Shown piece after piece: positions 48,139-58,859 of a stretch of 64,000 nt of DNA. Source of the stretch: Welwitschia mirabilis (lineage: Eukaryota; Gnetophyta; Gnetopsida; Welwitschiales); assembly GCA_051453625.1 (NCBI GenBank), contig JBOZIK010000001.1, positions 243,973,077 to 244,037,076 on the forward strand, in the 5' to 3' direction. Within the stretch, counting starts at the first letter, position 1, and every line of letters begins with the position of its first letter. Below the pieces are notes generated by a model. The model had not been told where the DNA came from, did no database searches, and saw only the letters and a list, made by a program, of their open reading frames with translations. Position numbers and translations under genes: made by a program.

Positions 48139-49444
48139 TTTTGTAGTTCATAATTTTTCAATCCTTTATGTCTTACTTAATCCTATCAATTAAAAATAGA
48201 TATAATGAAAATACAACACACTAATATAGATGGGACTAACTTAAATGTCATAAAACCATTGAAGGCATGTGAGAGAACAAGGATAATTAATTTATATAAA
48301 AAATATTATAAATGCAATGATGTAAAAAAATAAACATATAATGCAATGCAAATGTTACTTTATCTAGATGAATACCTATCCAATTACCAAATTGAGTTGT
48401 CAGGAATATTGGCCTTGTATAACTTAAATAAGTCAAGGAAACTATCACTAACTAACAATAACTTAAGCTATCAAGTAAGTTTAATAGAATTTAATACAAG
48501 TTAATATAAAAATACACCTAAGATAATATCATCAATCTTAATAAAAGTTACCATTAAAACCTATAGCATAAGTAAAACTATCACCGAATCAAGAATAATA
48601 TTAACCATAAGAGGCATGTAAAGTATTAAAAAATGAAATAGAAATAGATTTTATATTAATTAAACTAGCATCTAGATTATAAAGTAGTCACAGCTCAATG
48701 GAGGATGCATAGTCCAACATCAAGGAGACATCTCTCTATAATGATAAAGGATGGATCTCCTATCCTTTTATCTCTCGTCATGAGAATTTTCAGTGCATTG
48801 AAGAAGATAGAAGGATTAATGAGGAGGTTTATTTGTACAACAAGAAAAACATAACCATTGCTCAAGTTATAACAATCACACTAGAAAACACACTTAATCC
48901 TGAGAAAAAAAAGATGAAATGGATGAAAGATAATAAGCCATTTTACTATCGTCTTGACTATTATGGAGATGACACTAGGAATGGAACCTCATAATAATGG
49001 GGGAGTTATTAACTTCTAGATTCATAGTCAGTCCCATAATTAGCTCCAAATGTATTATCATCTTGTATGTCATCGCAATGATGATAGGGATATAACCTCT
49101 TTACAAAAGAGAACTCATTGACTCCTAGCTCCAGTCCACATTAGCATCCCAAATAGCTACTAAAGTGCTATTATCTTATCTATCATGGGAATGATAGTGG
49201 AAATTATAGTTTTCTTTATCTTTTCAATGTAAGAGAAATTAGTCTTTTCAATCATTAGCCTTCCTCCAAATCATTGAGTATCAAAATATGCCTAAAATGA
49301 ATTTAAATATATCAAGAACTAAATGTTCCTATGATCATCCCATTGACTCTTTATAATTATTAAAATTGCATTTAAACCTATAAAAATGTTCTAAAAAAAT
49401 CCTTAAAATTCCCCATTAAAATCCTAAAAATTGGAATTACATTA
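48139..49444 (-). repeat. 5' LTR of Athila-like copy 3
   Basis: About 1.3 kb. Aligns with the copy 1 LTRs along its length, e.g. 'GGAGGATGCATAGTCCAACATCAAGG' near 48,700 versus the equivalent near 630 and 7,358, and 'CTAAAAATTGG' near the end. Contains at least three inverted-repeat motifs (48,945-48,990, 49,050-49,095, 49,160-49,200). Confidence 0.78.
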
Positions 49445-51872
49445 GTAATAATCAAGATAAACCCCCTCCCTCCTAAACCACATAAAACATCCACACTTAA
49501 GAATAAATAAGGTAATTTGTTAAAGAGTTCTTAATGTAAGTGAGGTAAATTTTAATGTGAAGTGGACTAAATTGGTTATGAGGTAATAAAAATTTATATT
49601 TATTAGTTTTAAGGTCTAGTTTCTAATCTAGGTAGTAATGATATCCTTTTCAAGGGTAATACCCTTGTCTTCTAAGGGAGTGAAAAGACAAAAATGTGAA
49701 TCACCTCAATGGGACTTCTAAGTCATTAGCTAGTTTTGATTACCTTAGCTATATACTCCTCTTAAGAAAGACTACCATGTAATGTTAGTGATCTACTTAT
49801 ACCTTAAACTCAAAAAATTTTAAGATTAATTACATTTATAACTTTTTATTAAGTTGGTGATGAAATTGAAGTAGATCCTACCATTGCATCTCTATCCTTC
49901 ATCGAATATACCCTTAATTATTAAAGCATATGTAGAAATCTAGACTTGAGGCATCAAGGAAGTTTTTGCTTAAGAGTGTCATAGCTCATTTTATAATCCA
50001 AACATCATAGATAAGGTAGTTAAAACTGCACAATAAGCTTAGAAGGTAGTGTAGTTAACATGGATCTCTGTCTAGGTAAGGTTTTCCATGACCACCACCA
50101 ATTAAGACCTACTACTAGTGTAAAACATGATGGGTTTAGAAGTGAAATAATTTTCAATTTTAACCTTAATCATAGGAAATTAAAATTTTACTATGAAAAA
50201 GAGAAAAGGATAAAAACACCAAAACACATATGAGGATAGGTTCTGATTTGGTATAGTTAAGCTAAGTGAATCTTGCTCAATGTCCCAAACTTATCTCAAT
50301 CTATTAAAATCATAAAAATAGTCTAAGTGAGAGAAAAATAAAGTTAAGTAGATCATACTCCACATCCTAAACTTGACTTAATCAGAGAAAAAAATAAGGT
50401 TAAGGAATTATAGTTTATAAAAAAATGCTCAAAAACCTTTAAGTGCATAAATAATATGCTTTAAAAGCTAAGTTAAGAGCTTACAAGTATGAAGAAATGC
50501 ATCGAAAGCTCAAAAAAATTAAAAAATCAGCCCAAAACAGCAAAAATAACTAAAACTATTAATGTGTATAAAATTAGAATAATGGCTGAGCAATTACTTT
50601 GTTAATCTAACATGTGTGCAAAAACATACAGTTTCATAGAAAAAATCTAAAAAATCAATTATTTTTTACTCATTAAGGGTCAAACACTAAATCTCCTAGA
50701 TTACAATCAAATGACTCTGCCACTTCATCAATTGTTGTGTTGGTGGATTAAAAAAAAGATTTTGAGTAAATGTTAAAAGCAAATGTCGTGGACAAAGAAG
50801 AGGTATAGATAAGAGTACAAGTTCAACATAATATAGGAGCCATGGACATCTAGAGAATAGGCACACAAATATTGGATAGTGTGGGGGCTTAAATGTAGAA
50901 TGTGTAAGTGCAGAGAAGAAGATGCATAAATAGTGAAGTAGCAATGAGAAGCAATTAGCAATACAAACAAGGTGTAAAGATACATAGGGGATAGCTATAT
51001 CAGAGAAGTAGCATAAAACTAGTGAATGCATAATGTAGCTGAGGACAGTGTAATGAGCTACATAGGCAAGAATGATTATAGAGGAAGGACATGATACAAT
51101 AGCTCATAAACGATCATGGAGAATAAAGCATAAGGATAGAAGCACCAGTCAGGCATTGAGTAGTGGAATCTCATTTGAGCATGGTATTTCATAAAACAAG
51201 ACACAATAAATGGAAGGATTATAGAAGAGGCATGAAGCAGATGTGGTAAGGAGCATTAATAGCTAACGAAGGTGTTAACAAGAGCCACATAGGAAGGAAA
51301 CAAGTAGTAAGCAAGGTAGCAAGCATGGCAGACACAAGTAGGACCATGGTAGTTAGAGATGATAACAAAGCTAGAGAAGTGAAATACTAAGAGAGCAAGC
51401 AAGAATCAATCACAAGTAGGATGAATTAATAGAAGATGCAACATTTGTATGCATGTAGGAGTACAAGTAGATGTTTGACAGAATTAATTCCTACCCCAAA
51501 AAAAGCAATCCCCCTTGTTAAAACTAATTTTTATAAAAAGATTATGTGCTTTTAAAAATAAATTTTATGCTTTTTAAAAATAATAGATACTTCTTCTTAA
51601 AAAAGAATGGCCCTTTTAAAATAATATATGCCCTTTTCAAAATGATTTTTTAAAAAAAAAAGTAGGAGATAGAAAGTAAGAACTAAATGAAAAGCTTAAG
51701 AGGACATAGAAAAGATGGCTTTAAAAAATAAAAAAATATCTTAACAAGAAGCCTAATAGAATGACTAAAAAGAGGCTCTATAAGCTTTAAGAATTTGAGA
51801 AAAAATGGATGTTATAAGAATCTCTAAGGAGCTTAACAATGACTAAAAAGCTCTAGGAATCCTAGCCTAAAA
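49445..51872. other. Leader region of short-LTR copia element, or unrelated insert
   Basis: About 2.4 kb between Athila-like copy 3 and the copia PBS. No gag start is readable. Two local features: a tRNA-like box pair on the minus strand (50,677-50,722) and a purine-rich + strand block (about 50,740-51,470) of GTAG/AGCAAG-type short repeats. The region is longer than a normal copia leader, so it may contain another unrecognised insertion. Confidence 0.4.
50677..50722 (-). other. tRNA-like Pol III promoter boxes (possible SINE head)
   Basis: The minus strand has TGGCAGAGTC (50,713-50,722; A box TRGCNNAGY-) and, 26 bp further, GTGTTTGACCC (50,677-50,687; B box GGTTCGANNCC with one transition). 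No tail or TSD identified. Confidence 0.4.
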
Positions 51873-51884
51873 GCTCTAATGCTA
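51873..51884 (-). other. Primer-binding site, tRNA-iMet type, short-LTR copia element
   Basis: Minus strand TAGCATTAGAGC versus TGGTATCAGAGC: three differences, all transitions. Directly inside the LTR edge at 51,887. Confidence 0.7.
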
Positions 51885-51886
51885 GT

Positions 51887-52055
51887 TGTTAGGAAACAAG
51901 AATGCCAAAAAATAGATAGGCATAAGATTTCCAAAACAAATTTTATTTCTCCTCTTTCTTATTCAAGAAGGAGCTTGCTTAAATAGGCAAGCACATCATT
52001 AGCATTTCATGTATCCTTAATCATGGGACCACATTGTGTACTAGCCTTAGAAACG
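51887..52055 (-). repeat. 5' LTR of short-LTR copia element
   Basis: 169-bp direct repeat of 43,930-44,097. Begins TGTTAGGAAAC on + and ends GAAACG (CA decayed to CG, or boundary one base off). Confidence 0.78.
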
Positions 52056-52199
52056 TCTAGCCTATTATAATTAGTATCGTTTGACAGACCATATGCATAT
52101 TTATTCATACTATCTATACTTATGAAGGGCTATGAAGGATCAGTTAGATTTAATAACTCACAAACACTCATGTGATGGATGAGATTATGCCTCCACACT

Positions 52200-52460
52200 A
52201 AGCCTTAATGACTTGATAATTTAGTTTATGTTTTAGAATATATGAATCATTGGATTGAAGGTGGAGTGTTGAGAAAATTGATTAGGTTATTAGATTACTT
52301 TTGTTTCCTTATGTCACTAATTGAAAATCATTTCTTCTCAAACTTTTAATTTTTCTTTGATTTTGATTTCCATTATAAGATAAAATAATCTTATATATTT
52401 TGTAAAATTTACCACATATATCCCTACGTAATAATAATAACTAAGTTTTTAAACTAATTT
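52200..52460 (+). other. Possible copia PPT and 3' LTR start
   Basis: GAAGGTGGAG directly precedes TGTTGAGAAAATTG at 52,267, the usual copia arrangement of PPT then LTR. Upstream frames end in 'NHWIEGGVLRK', reminiscent of copia C-termini. No partner LTR is seen in the window, so this rests on the junction alone. Confidence 0.3.
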
Positions 52461-53779
52461 AAAATTGGTTCACTATAAATTAAGATCAAATTTTAACACC
52501 TTTGCTGGGAATATTGGCGTGGTAATTTTTTAATAGTATATCATTTTCTTCCTGTAACTTTTTAGTTAGCTTTTAGTTTTTCTAATGATAGGTATGATCC
52601 ATTTTTAGTGATACCTAAACTAGTTCTTTTTGTTTTTCTTTTAAGTATTTACATTTTCTTCTAATGGTGGATATTGGTCCTTTTTCAATGAAACCAAACT
52701 GATCCAAATTATTAAATTTAGTTTTATATTTTAATGGATAAAACTTAATTTTTACATCTAATATTTCATGTTCTAGGTCTAATGAAATTTCCTTAAGTGC
52801 AACCAAAGTAAAAAAATAAACTTTAATAGTTTGTTTTGTGTAATTTATGTTTTTAAATTTCTATAAAATTTTGCAAATTTTTCAGTTCTATATAGTTTTG
52901 TTTTTGTTAAAATTTCAATAAAATTTAAAACTTATAGGTTTATTTCCCTAGGTTAACTTTAATTAAGTTTCATTTAGTTCTGATTTCTATCAAAAATATT
53001 TTAGACCCTATACCCTAAAACGTGTCATGTAGACCAAATGAATCTTTGTATTTTTCCCAAATCATTTCTCACCAAAGAATTGGCATTGCCATCTTCCCTG
53101 ACTAGCATTATTGATGTTCCTACATAGACCATTGTGAAACTTTAACTAAAACCTTTTGTAAACTTTCTAAACCGTTATAGATAATAGGTATCCTTTAAAA
53201 AATCAGGTCAACATAAACCTTCAACTAAAATCATAACTTATTTTCCCGAGACTCAAAAATCAACTAGATTCCTAACCTATTTCAAACACCTTCCAATATA
53301 AAACCTATCTACCCTTACATTTTTAGAATTATGAATAATGCAAATGCATTATAGGAGACTTCATTTAACTTAGAAAGACCTTTGAGAAGCATATTAAATT
53401 CCATCCATGAACAAATCAACCTTCTTATAACTTTGAATTTTAAGATCCTTATATCAATCCATGGGAGTTTGATTCCATATATCCTTCATCCTTATTTTTG
53501 TATTCATCATCCTTTGATCGTTATCCTTCATTTTCCTTTTCATATTCTTCATTATTTAATTACTACCTATCATATTTATATGATTAATAATTCATCTTAC
53601 TTTCCTTCAAAGATACATTTCAAGGATTTTTAGAAGGTTTTATTGAATCTTCTTCTAACATGACTCAAATCCATTTTCACTTCCTAAAGTAATATTCTAA
53701 TAAAACCAAAGAAAACATTAACTAAATACTTTAATAAATAACCCCAACTAATGATTAAAACTTTAGGATTTTTAAACAA

Positions 53780-54264
53780 CAAGAATAATAAGAAAACCTT
53801 CCTACATTCCATGAATTTAAGATCCTTGAAAATTTTGAAGGAACTATTAAGATTAAAATTAATAAAACCCAAATTATATTTCTTATAAATTAGGAAGAAA
53901 CCCTTGAATAAAACCAAGACAAAACCTATGAGGAGAGCCAAGAGGAGCTTGAGTCTATACATGTCTTAGAGAGTGAATAACAAGGTAAAACTAGATTATA
54001 TTTTAAGGTAGGAATAGATACATTTGATGATGATCAATTAGTAGTACGTAAGCAACCATTTAAGGGAGATTATAGACTAGAAGGTTACATAATATATAAC
54101 GAGTTAATAAGTGATATTAATAAGGAAAACATAGAATCACAATCATTGTCACTTTCACAACCATGTGAGGAAGAATCTCCTAACAATCTTAATAAAGAGA
54201 AGAACATTAGCCAAGATCCTATCCATGGTTCATACTTTAAAACATCATTACCTTCTACTCAATA
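53780..54264 (+). pseudogene. Unrecognised acidic/Ser-rich coding remnant
   Basis: One + frame can be followed for about 160 codons with only three stops (TAG near 53,893, TAA near 53,911 and TAA at 53,978-53,980), then a fully open 94-codon stretch 53,981-54,264. It includes 'VGIDTFDDDQLVVRKQPF' and 'YIIYNELISDINKENIES', a Ser/Gln-rich part, and the stop TAA at 54,262. The frame has the codon texture of a real protein decaying by point mutation. I recognise no domain. A gag-like linker of an LTR element is one possibility. The 53,382-53,633 open stretch upstream (Tyr/Pro/His-rich) may be an earlier part in another frame. Confidence 0.4.
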
Positions 54265-54840
54265 ACCTCTTAGTATCTCATTTTTATCTTTAAGTAAAAT
54301 ATAAACCTCAATGATAAATACAAATCTTTTATATCTTGAAAATAATCTTTTAATACGTTTATAATGCCCCCAATTTAGTATTTTTGTAATATCTATGTTA
54401 AGTGATAAATGAGCATAATTAATAGAGATATGAATGGGTGTGATCAAAGTATGTAAAGATGTATTCCTTCATCATGGTATTTAAGCCTATGGCATTAGGT
54501 GGTGGTGGATAGACTAGGTGGATGTAGCTGATGATAACCTTGGCTGATCCCTGAGGGTCCTAAGAGGGGGACTTAGATCATAATCCATGTCTTTACCTTT
54601 GACCACTAGTCTAGGGTTATTGGCTAATGATGAGGAATATAATATGCTACTTCTAATAATAAAATATAAAATTATTTTTAGACTATTTCATGTTATTCCT
54701 ATTGATTCTGGCATATTACTTTATATGTTTCTTTTTATGTGAAGTAATCCATAATTAGTAAAATAAAACATTACATTTAGTATAAAAGTAAACAACAAAC
54801 TAGTAAACTACTACTTTGAGGAGGGAAAAACAAGGAAGGA
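54265..54840. other. Unassigned; G-rich patch
   Basis: Mostly AT-rich, but 54,490-54,610 is notably richer in G (GGTGGTGGATAGACTAGG, GGGTCCTAAGAGGGGG). No coding block recognised. Confidence 0.4.
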
Positions 54841-54849
54841 ACTCAGTTT

Positions 54850-56490
54850 TATAAATAAGAAAAGTTTTGTATTAAGAAAAATAAGCCCGAAGGCCAACAT
54901 TACATAAAGACAAAATCTGATGATTAAAGAAAATAAGGCACCAGTGAAAATAGGATGCATAACACATTGACATTTGAAATGGATCACTACTGATGATGAA
55001 GGAGATTATCCATGTAGAATGAAACTACATTGTGAACCTTTACACCTAGTATAGGAGGCTTTGTGCCATATAGAATAACTTCCATCCTAGTAGGATGAGT
55101 GGGAAATACTGTAGTACCAATTTCAACTGAAGAAGAACCTATTGTAGAATCTGTCCCAGTGATGAAGTATGATCACTTATAGAGCTTCATTTGAAGCTTA
55201 TTATAAGCCACTAGTATCTTAACAGATGCTACTTTAAAAGATCCTCACCATGATACAACACATTTATATCATTAATGGTGATTATTAAACAATCCACATA
55301 TGCCTAGATCATCCTCTCACTTTTTGCTAGCCAAAAAGACAAGATAGCCTGACTATCTTCTAATGTAATAATACAGGAAGCATTTGTCCATAATCTCTTA
55401 TCTAATAGGTGCATGTTCTCCTTCTAATTCTCTAGTAGCTATATGGAATCATTCATGTTCTCTTACTTCTCAACCCCATAACAATACATACAATAAAAGG
55501 ACTTGAACATATCTACTAGGTTATAGAAGTCTTAGAGTGGGATAGGCCATTTACATTATAAAGAACAATGTGAAGTAAAATGAGCAGAATGGTTATACTT
55601 AAAGTCCTGTGGAAAGTTCACTACTTTAGAGTGATAATGGATGTAGATGTTATCTAAGCAGGATGGATGCATAACCTGCATGTGCAAGAGCTAGAGAGGG
55701 ATTAATATTCCCCTGACTAATCCACTAACTCTTCAACTTTAAGGCACAAGTTCTCCACCAATGATAAAAGTTGATTAGTGTGGTAAGATACCTGACCCAC
55801 TCATTAATAATAGACTATAGAGATATAGGGAATGATGAGAAGGCTTTAGAGAAGGACAAAAAACATGTAAAGTTTAACTTAGAAGCTAGAAGTAAAGGGT
55901 GGAAAAAGACATATTCCCCTTATCCATTAATGTATCAAAATCATTAAGAATCTCTTCCACTTAAAAAGTAGAAGGGAATAACAAATCCATGAAAAGGCCA
56001 GTGGAGGATGCAAAAGAAAAGGTTTTACTTTCGATGATGCAATCCTTCCTTAGCTTTTGAAGATGAAGCTTCTCTAGAGGTTGTGGAGTAAATTCCAAAT
56101 CGTCCTTGATCAAGGTCTCTAAGTATGGAACTTGAAAAAAAAATGCTTAATATAGAAAGACTTAAAAAAAGAAAGTAAAAATAAGTTAGTACTCCATGGG
56201 GTTGGTGTCACCATGTAAAGCTAAGAGGTGCATCCTCTTCCTTAGGTTCTTCTAACATTGGATAATTAATTAGAGCCTTGTCACATTTCTGGTAGGAATA
56301 GTCATGAGATTTCAAGGCCTTACTCGTCTATAAAATAACAATAAAAAAAGAATAGAGTCATCAAAAATACACTTTTCATTAAAAAAAATCATTGGCAAAA
56401 ATCCATACCTTAAATAGAATTAAAAAAAAATACCTTGAGATGTTTCTTCGGAGTCATAATCCTTAAAACCTTTACTCGACATAGACAAAG
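54850..56490 (-). pseudogene. Possible intron-containing coding remnant
   Basis: On the minus strand: an ATG at 56,480-56,482 opens a 49-nt exon-like stretch (MSSKGFKDYDSEETSQ) ending CAAG/GTATTT. The next 106 bp are T-rich and end TTTTATAG. Then comes a fully open 116-nt stretch (56,327-56,212) containing 'SYQKCDKALINYPMLEEPKE', ending CATG/GTGACA. An 81-bp T-rich stretch ends TTTTTTTCAAG, and a further stretch from 56,130 stays open for 34 codons in phase with exon 2, and for about 55 codons in another frame. Exon 1 is one base out of phase with exon 2. A 3'-UTR-like region follows to about 54,850. No family recognised. Confidence 0.35.
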
Positions 56491-57297
56491 AAGAATAATA
56501 ATGAAGTAAAAACTAAGGATCTCATGAGAAGATAAAATAAAGGAAGGATTTACAGTTACAGATCTAAAAAGCTATAACCCTCCCAGATCCATAGAATAAA
56601 AATACAAACCTAATAAAATATGTAAAAAAAACACTTTCCCCTATTGCCATTTTTCTTTAAGTGGGTTAGCTGATAAAGGGTCAAGAATCTTACAACCACA
56701 GCCCAATCTAAAGAGATCACACTAATTAAAAAGAACAATAATTAAATTACATAGATTAGAACCTCACTCACCTAGTCATGAAGGAAGGGTCTACCAGTGA
56801 TCAATTCCTATAAGCTACAAACTACAGGGTGGTAAAATTAACAATGAAGACCTCATGGTGATGGGTACTCATCTCTCATACATAAACAAAGTCATCTAAC
56901 TAATTAATCATGAAGTAATGAAAATCCTCATCAAAACAAAAAACCTTGAAATAAGTGTAATTACCTTGACTTATTTTGAAAACTAGCCTAATGCTCTCTT
57001 CAAAAATTTGGATTAGGCCATGATAAAGATGGGAAATAGTAGTTGCATTAAAAAAAGAATATAGAGAATCAAGAATGAAAAAAATGGTGGGATAATAGAG
57101 ATGGAAAGAAGGAAACCCACATATATATAAAATATTAAAGGAGAAGGTCCAAGAGAACCATTACTCCATAGTGTATTATTCTATTTCTAGTTCAGTAGAC
57201 CTCACATTGGTAGAAATCCAAGAAATGATAGGGTAAATTATTTAAGCCATACCTTGACAGAGAAGATGTATGTCCATGAAAATTAGAGGAGAATTGG

Positions 57298-57306
57298 TAT
57301 TTATAG
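57298..57306 (-). promoter_or_regulatory. TATA-box-like CTATAAATA
   Basis: CTATAAATACC on the minus strand about 815 bp upstream of the ATG at 56,482. It could serve the possible spliced remnant or be part of an LTR. No transcription evidence. Confidence 0.3.
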
Positions 57307-57513
57307 CGGAGACAAGCTACATAAAACCTATACAAAATACACAAAAACACCAAATAAAAGAAATATAATTAGAAAAAGAATGATAAAGGAGGTACCACAT
57401 TGAAATGACCAACTTTTTGCACCATTGAAAATCTTTCATACTTAATGCTTTGATACTAAAATGAAATGACTTGGTAATCTACAAGTGAAAAACTCAGAAC
57501 TTTGATAGCTCTT

Positions 57514-57525
57514 AGCTCTGATACC
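57514..57525 (-). other. Copia-type primer-binding site (tRNA-iMet)
   Basis: The minus strand reads GGTATCAGAGCT, 11 of 12 matching TGGTATCAGAGC from the preceding base. It implies a minus-strand copia element whose 5' LTR would lie above 57,530 and whose body would occupy the unassigned 55,000-57,500 region. The LTR edge is not clear. Confidence 0.5.
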
Positions 57526-57529
57526 GAAA

Positions 57530-58354
57530 GAAACATCTTTAAGTTTTCATCTCAATATAATAAACCTCATGCAGCTCTAGTAATAAATCATTATGTCCAC
57601 TTCTAGCATCCATCAAGGTCATAAAAATAACAAAAGATTAGCTCTCAGAGGACCATGAGGAGAAGAGAAGAAAATGGCTAAGATCCAGCAATACTTCTAA
57701 ATTTATTATTTGATAATTCAATCTATATAAGCTATTTAATAATGAAGATGATGCTAGCCCACATGATGTTATTAGATGACTTTGAAGCACATTCAAATTA
57801 TTCATGGTTAAAGTTTTATCACATCTAAGGGCCAATTTAATTGATTAATATGCAACCCATAATTCATTATTGACTTGATGTACACATCAAGGATTTTCTT
57901 GAAGGCATCTTATTATAGGAGAATCTAAGCATCTCTACATTAGAAAATGTACCAAAAAGGGGATGGAATTTATAAAATTAAGATACTCTAAACATCTCTA
58001 TAATAACATCCTAAAGAGTTAAAAACATTAAAACTTCATCTAGCTTTTAAACCAATAAGTAAGACCCAAATAGTAATTATTTTTATGGTACTAAGCAGAG
58101 TCATTATTCTAGATGAATATTTGAATATTTAGATATACTTCCATATATTGTTAAAGTTTTGAGGTAAAGAGAAACAATGATGAAACTTGTCTATTGATCT
58201 AGAAGTACAAGAAGAAGAAGAAGAAATACACTAACTTTAATATAAACTTTTAGCTAGTAAGTTTTAGCTATCTTAATCATATGAAATATATTGTAAAGGA
58301 GAGGACCAATAAAATTGTCGAATGAACCCAATAATAAGGATATGATAAACTAAA
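57530..58354. other. Unassigned AT-rich sequence (possible LTR)
   Basis: If the PBS at 57,514-57,525 is real, part of this is a copia 5' LTR, but no partner is visible. A short GAA repeat is present near 58,210-58,230. No coding block seen. Confidence 0.35.
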
Positions 58355-58610
58355 TATAATAATATTGACCTTTTCTAAAATTGGCAAATGATGCTTACTA
58401 AATAAAGAACTTTGAGACAAGGATCTAGTTTAATTATACCCAATATTAAGAGGGCACATCTAACACAATATTACACATTAGTAATTTGGAACATTAATAA
58501 TAATGTACGTATGTGATGTTAAAAGAAAGTCAAGGTTTAAATATAAGTATTTATATTTAGAGAATAATTAATTTATCCCCTTAGAAAATAAGGCTTAAAA
58601 ACTAATAGAA

Positions 58611-58790
58611 ATATATATATATATATATTTTTTCCTTTCATAAAATCCATTATGGCCATGTATTTTGTAAGGCTATCCAAATTAATAAATAATACTTTTA
58701 CAAAAAGAATAGACTTATAATGGGATTTAAACTTGGGCTCTCGTGTGAAAAAACTTTTCTAGAAACCAAGTGCACTCTCATTCTAATTTT
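58611..58790 (-). mobile_element. Possible tRNA-derived SINE, copy 1
   Basis: The minus strand carries GTTTAAATCCC (58,722-58,732; B box), preceded by 'GTGCACTTGGTTTCTAG' (tRNA D-arm/anticodon-like, 58,762-58,778), and it ends about 110 bp later in an (AT)9 tract (58,611-58,628). The A box itself is degenerate. The matching element at 61,602-61,785 keeps a perfect GTTCGAGTCC B box. No TSD found. Confidence 0.45.
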
Positions 58791-58859
58791 TGAAGAAAAT
58801 GCTATGAGAAAGCAAGACACCAAAGAGAATAGGTCATTAGCTTACAAGAGATGAAGGTG

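Larger units (their letters stand above)
47079..49444 (-). mobile_element. Athila-like element, copy 3: two LTRs with almost no interior
   Basis: Left LTR 47,079 to about 47,935 (truncated), about 180 bp of leader, PBS 48,119-48,135, right LTR 48,139-49,444. LTR sequence, the 3-nt spacing from LTR to PBS, and motif content match copy 1. About 450 bp of the left LTR and essentially the whole interior are gone, so this is a deletion derivative rather than a solo LTR. Candidate flanks CTAAC (47,074-47,078) and GTAAT (49,445-49,449) match at only three of five bases. Confidence 0.75.
43930..52055 (-). mobile_element. Short-LTR Ty1/copia element with internal deletions
   Basis: LTRs of 168-169 bp at 43,930-44,097 and 51,887-52,055 define a minus-strand element. 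PBS at 51,873-51,884 (minus: TAGCATTAGAGC versus TGGTATCAGAGC, three transitions); PPT at 44,098-44,104 (AAGGGGG). Internal coding remnants: gag about 46,050-45,540, protease 45,525-45,226, RT N-terminus 44,665-44,477. Integrase and most of RT/RNase H are missing. A collapsed Athila-like element (47,079-49,444) interrupts the 5' half. The flanking five bases do not match, so no TSD is claimed. Confidence 0.78.

Noticed and set aside
47074-49449. TSD for Athila-like copy 3 (CTAAC / GTAAT)
   Set aside because: Only three of five bases agree, so it is not claimed as a duplication.
50696-51031. 111-codon minus-strand ORF, Leu/Cys/His-rich
   Set aside because: Explained by the purine-rich + strand (its complement is poor in stop codons). 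No domain resemblance, and it starts within the tRNA-like boxes.
53684-53962. 92-codon minus-strand ORF, hydrophobic
   Set aside because: Overlaps a + strand frame with better codon texture that runs on to 54,264. The hydrophobicity is what AT-rich antisense frames give.
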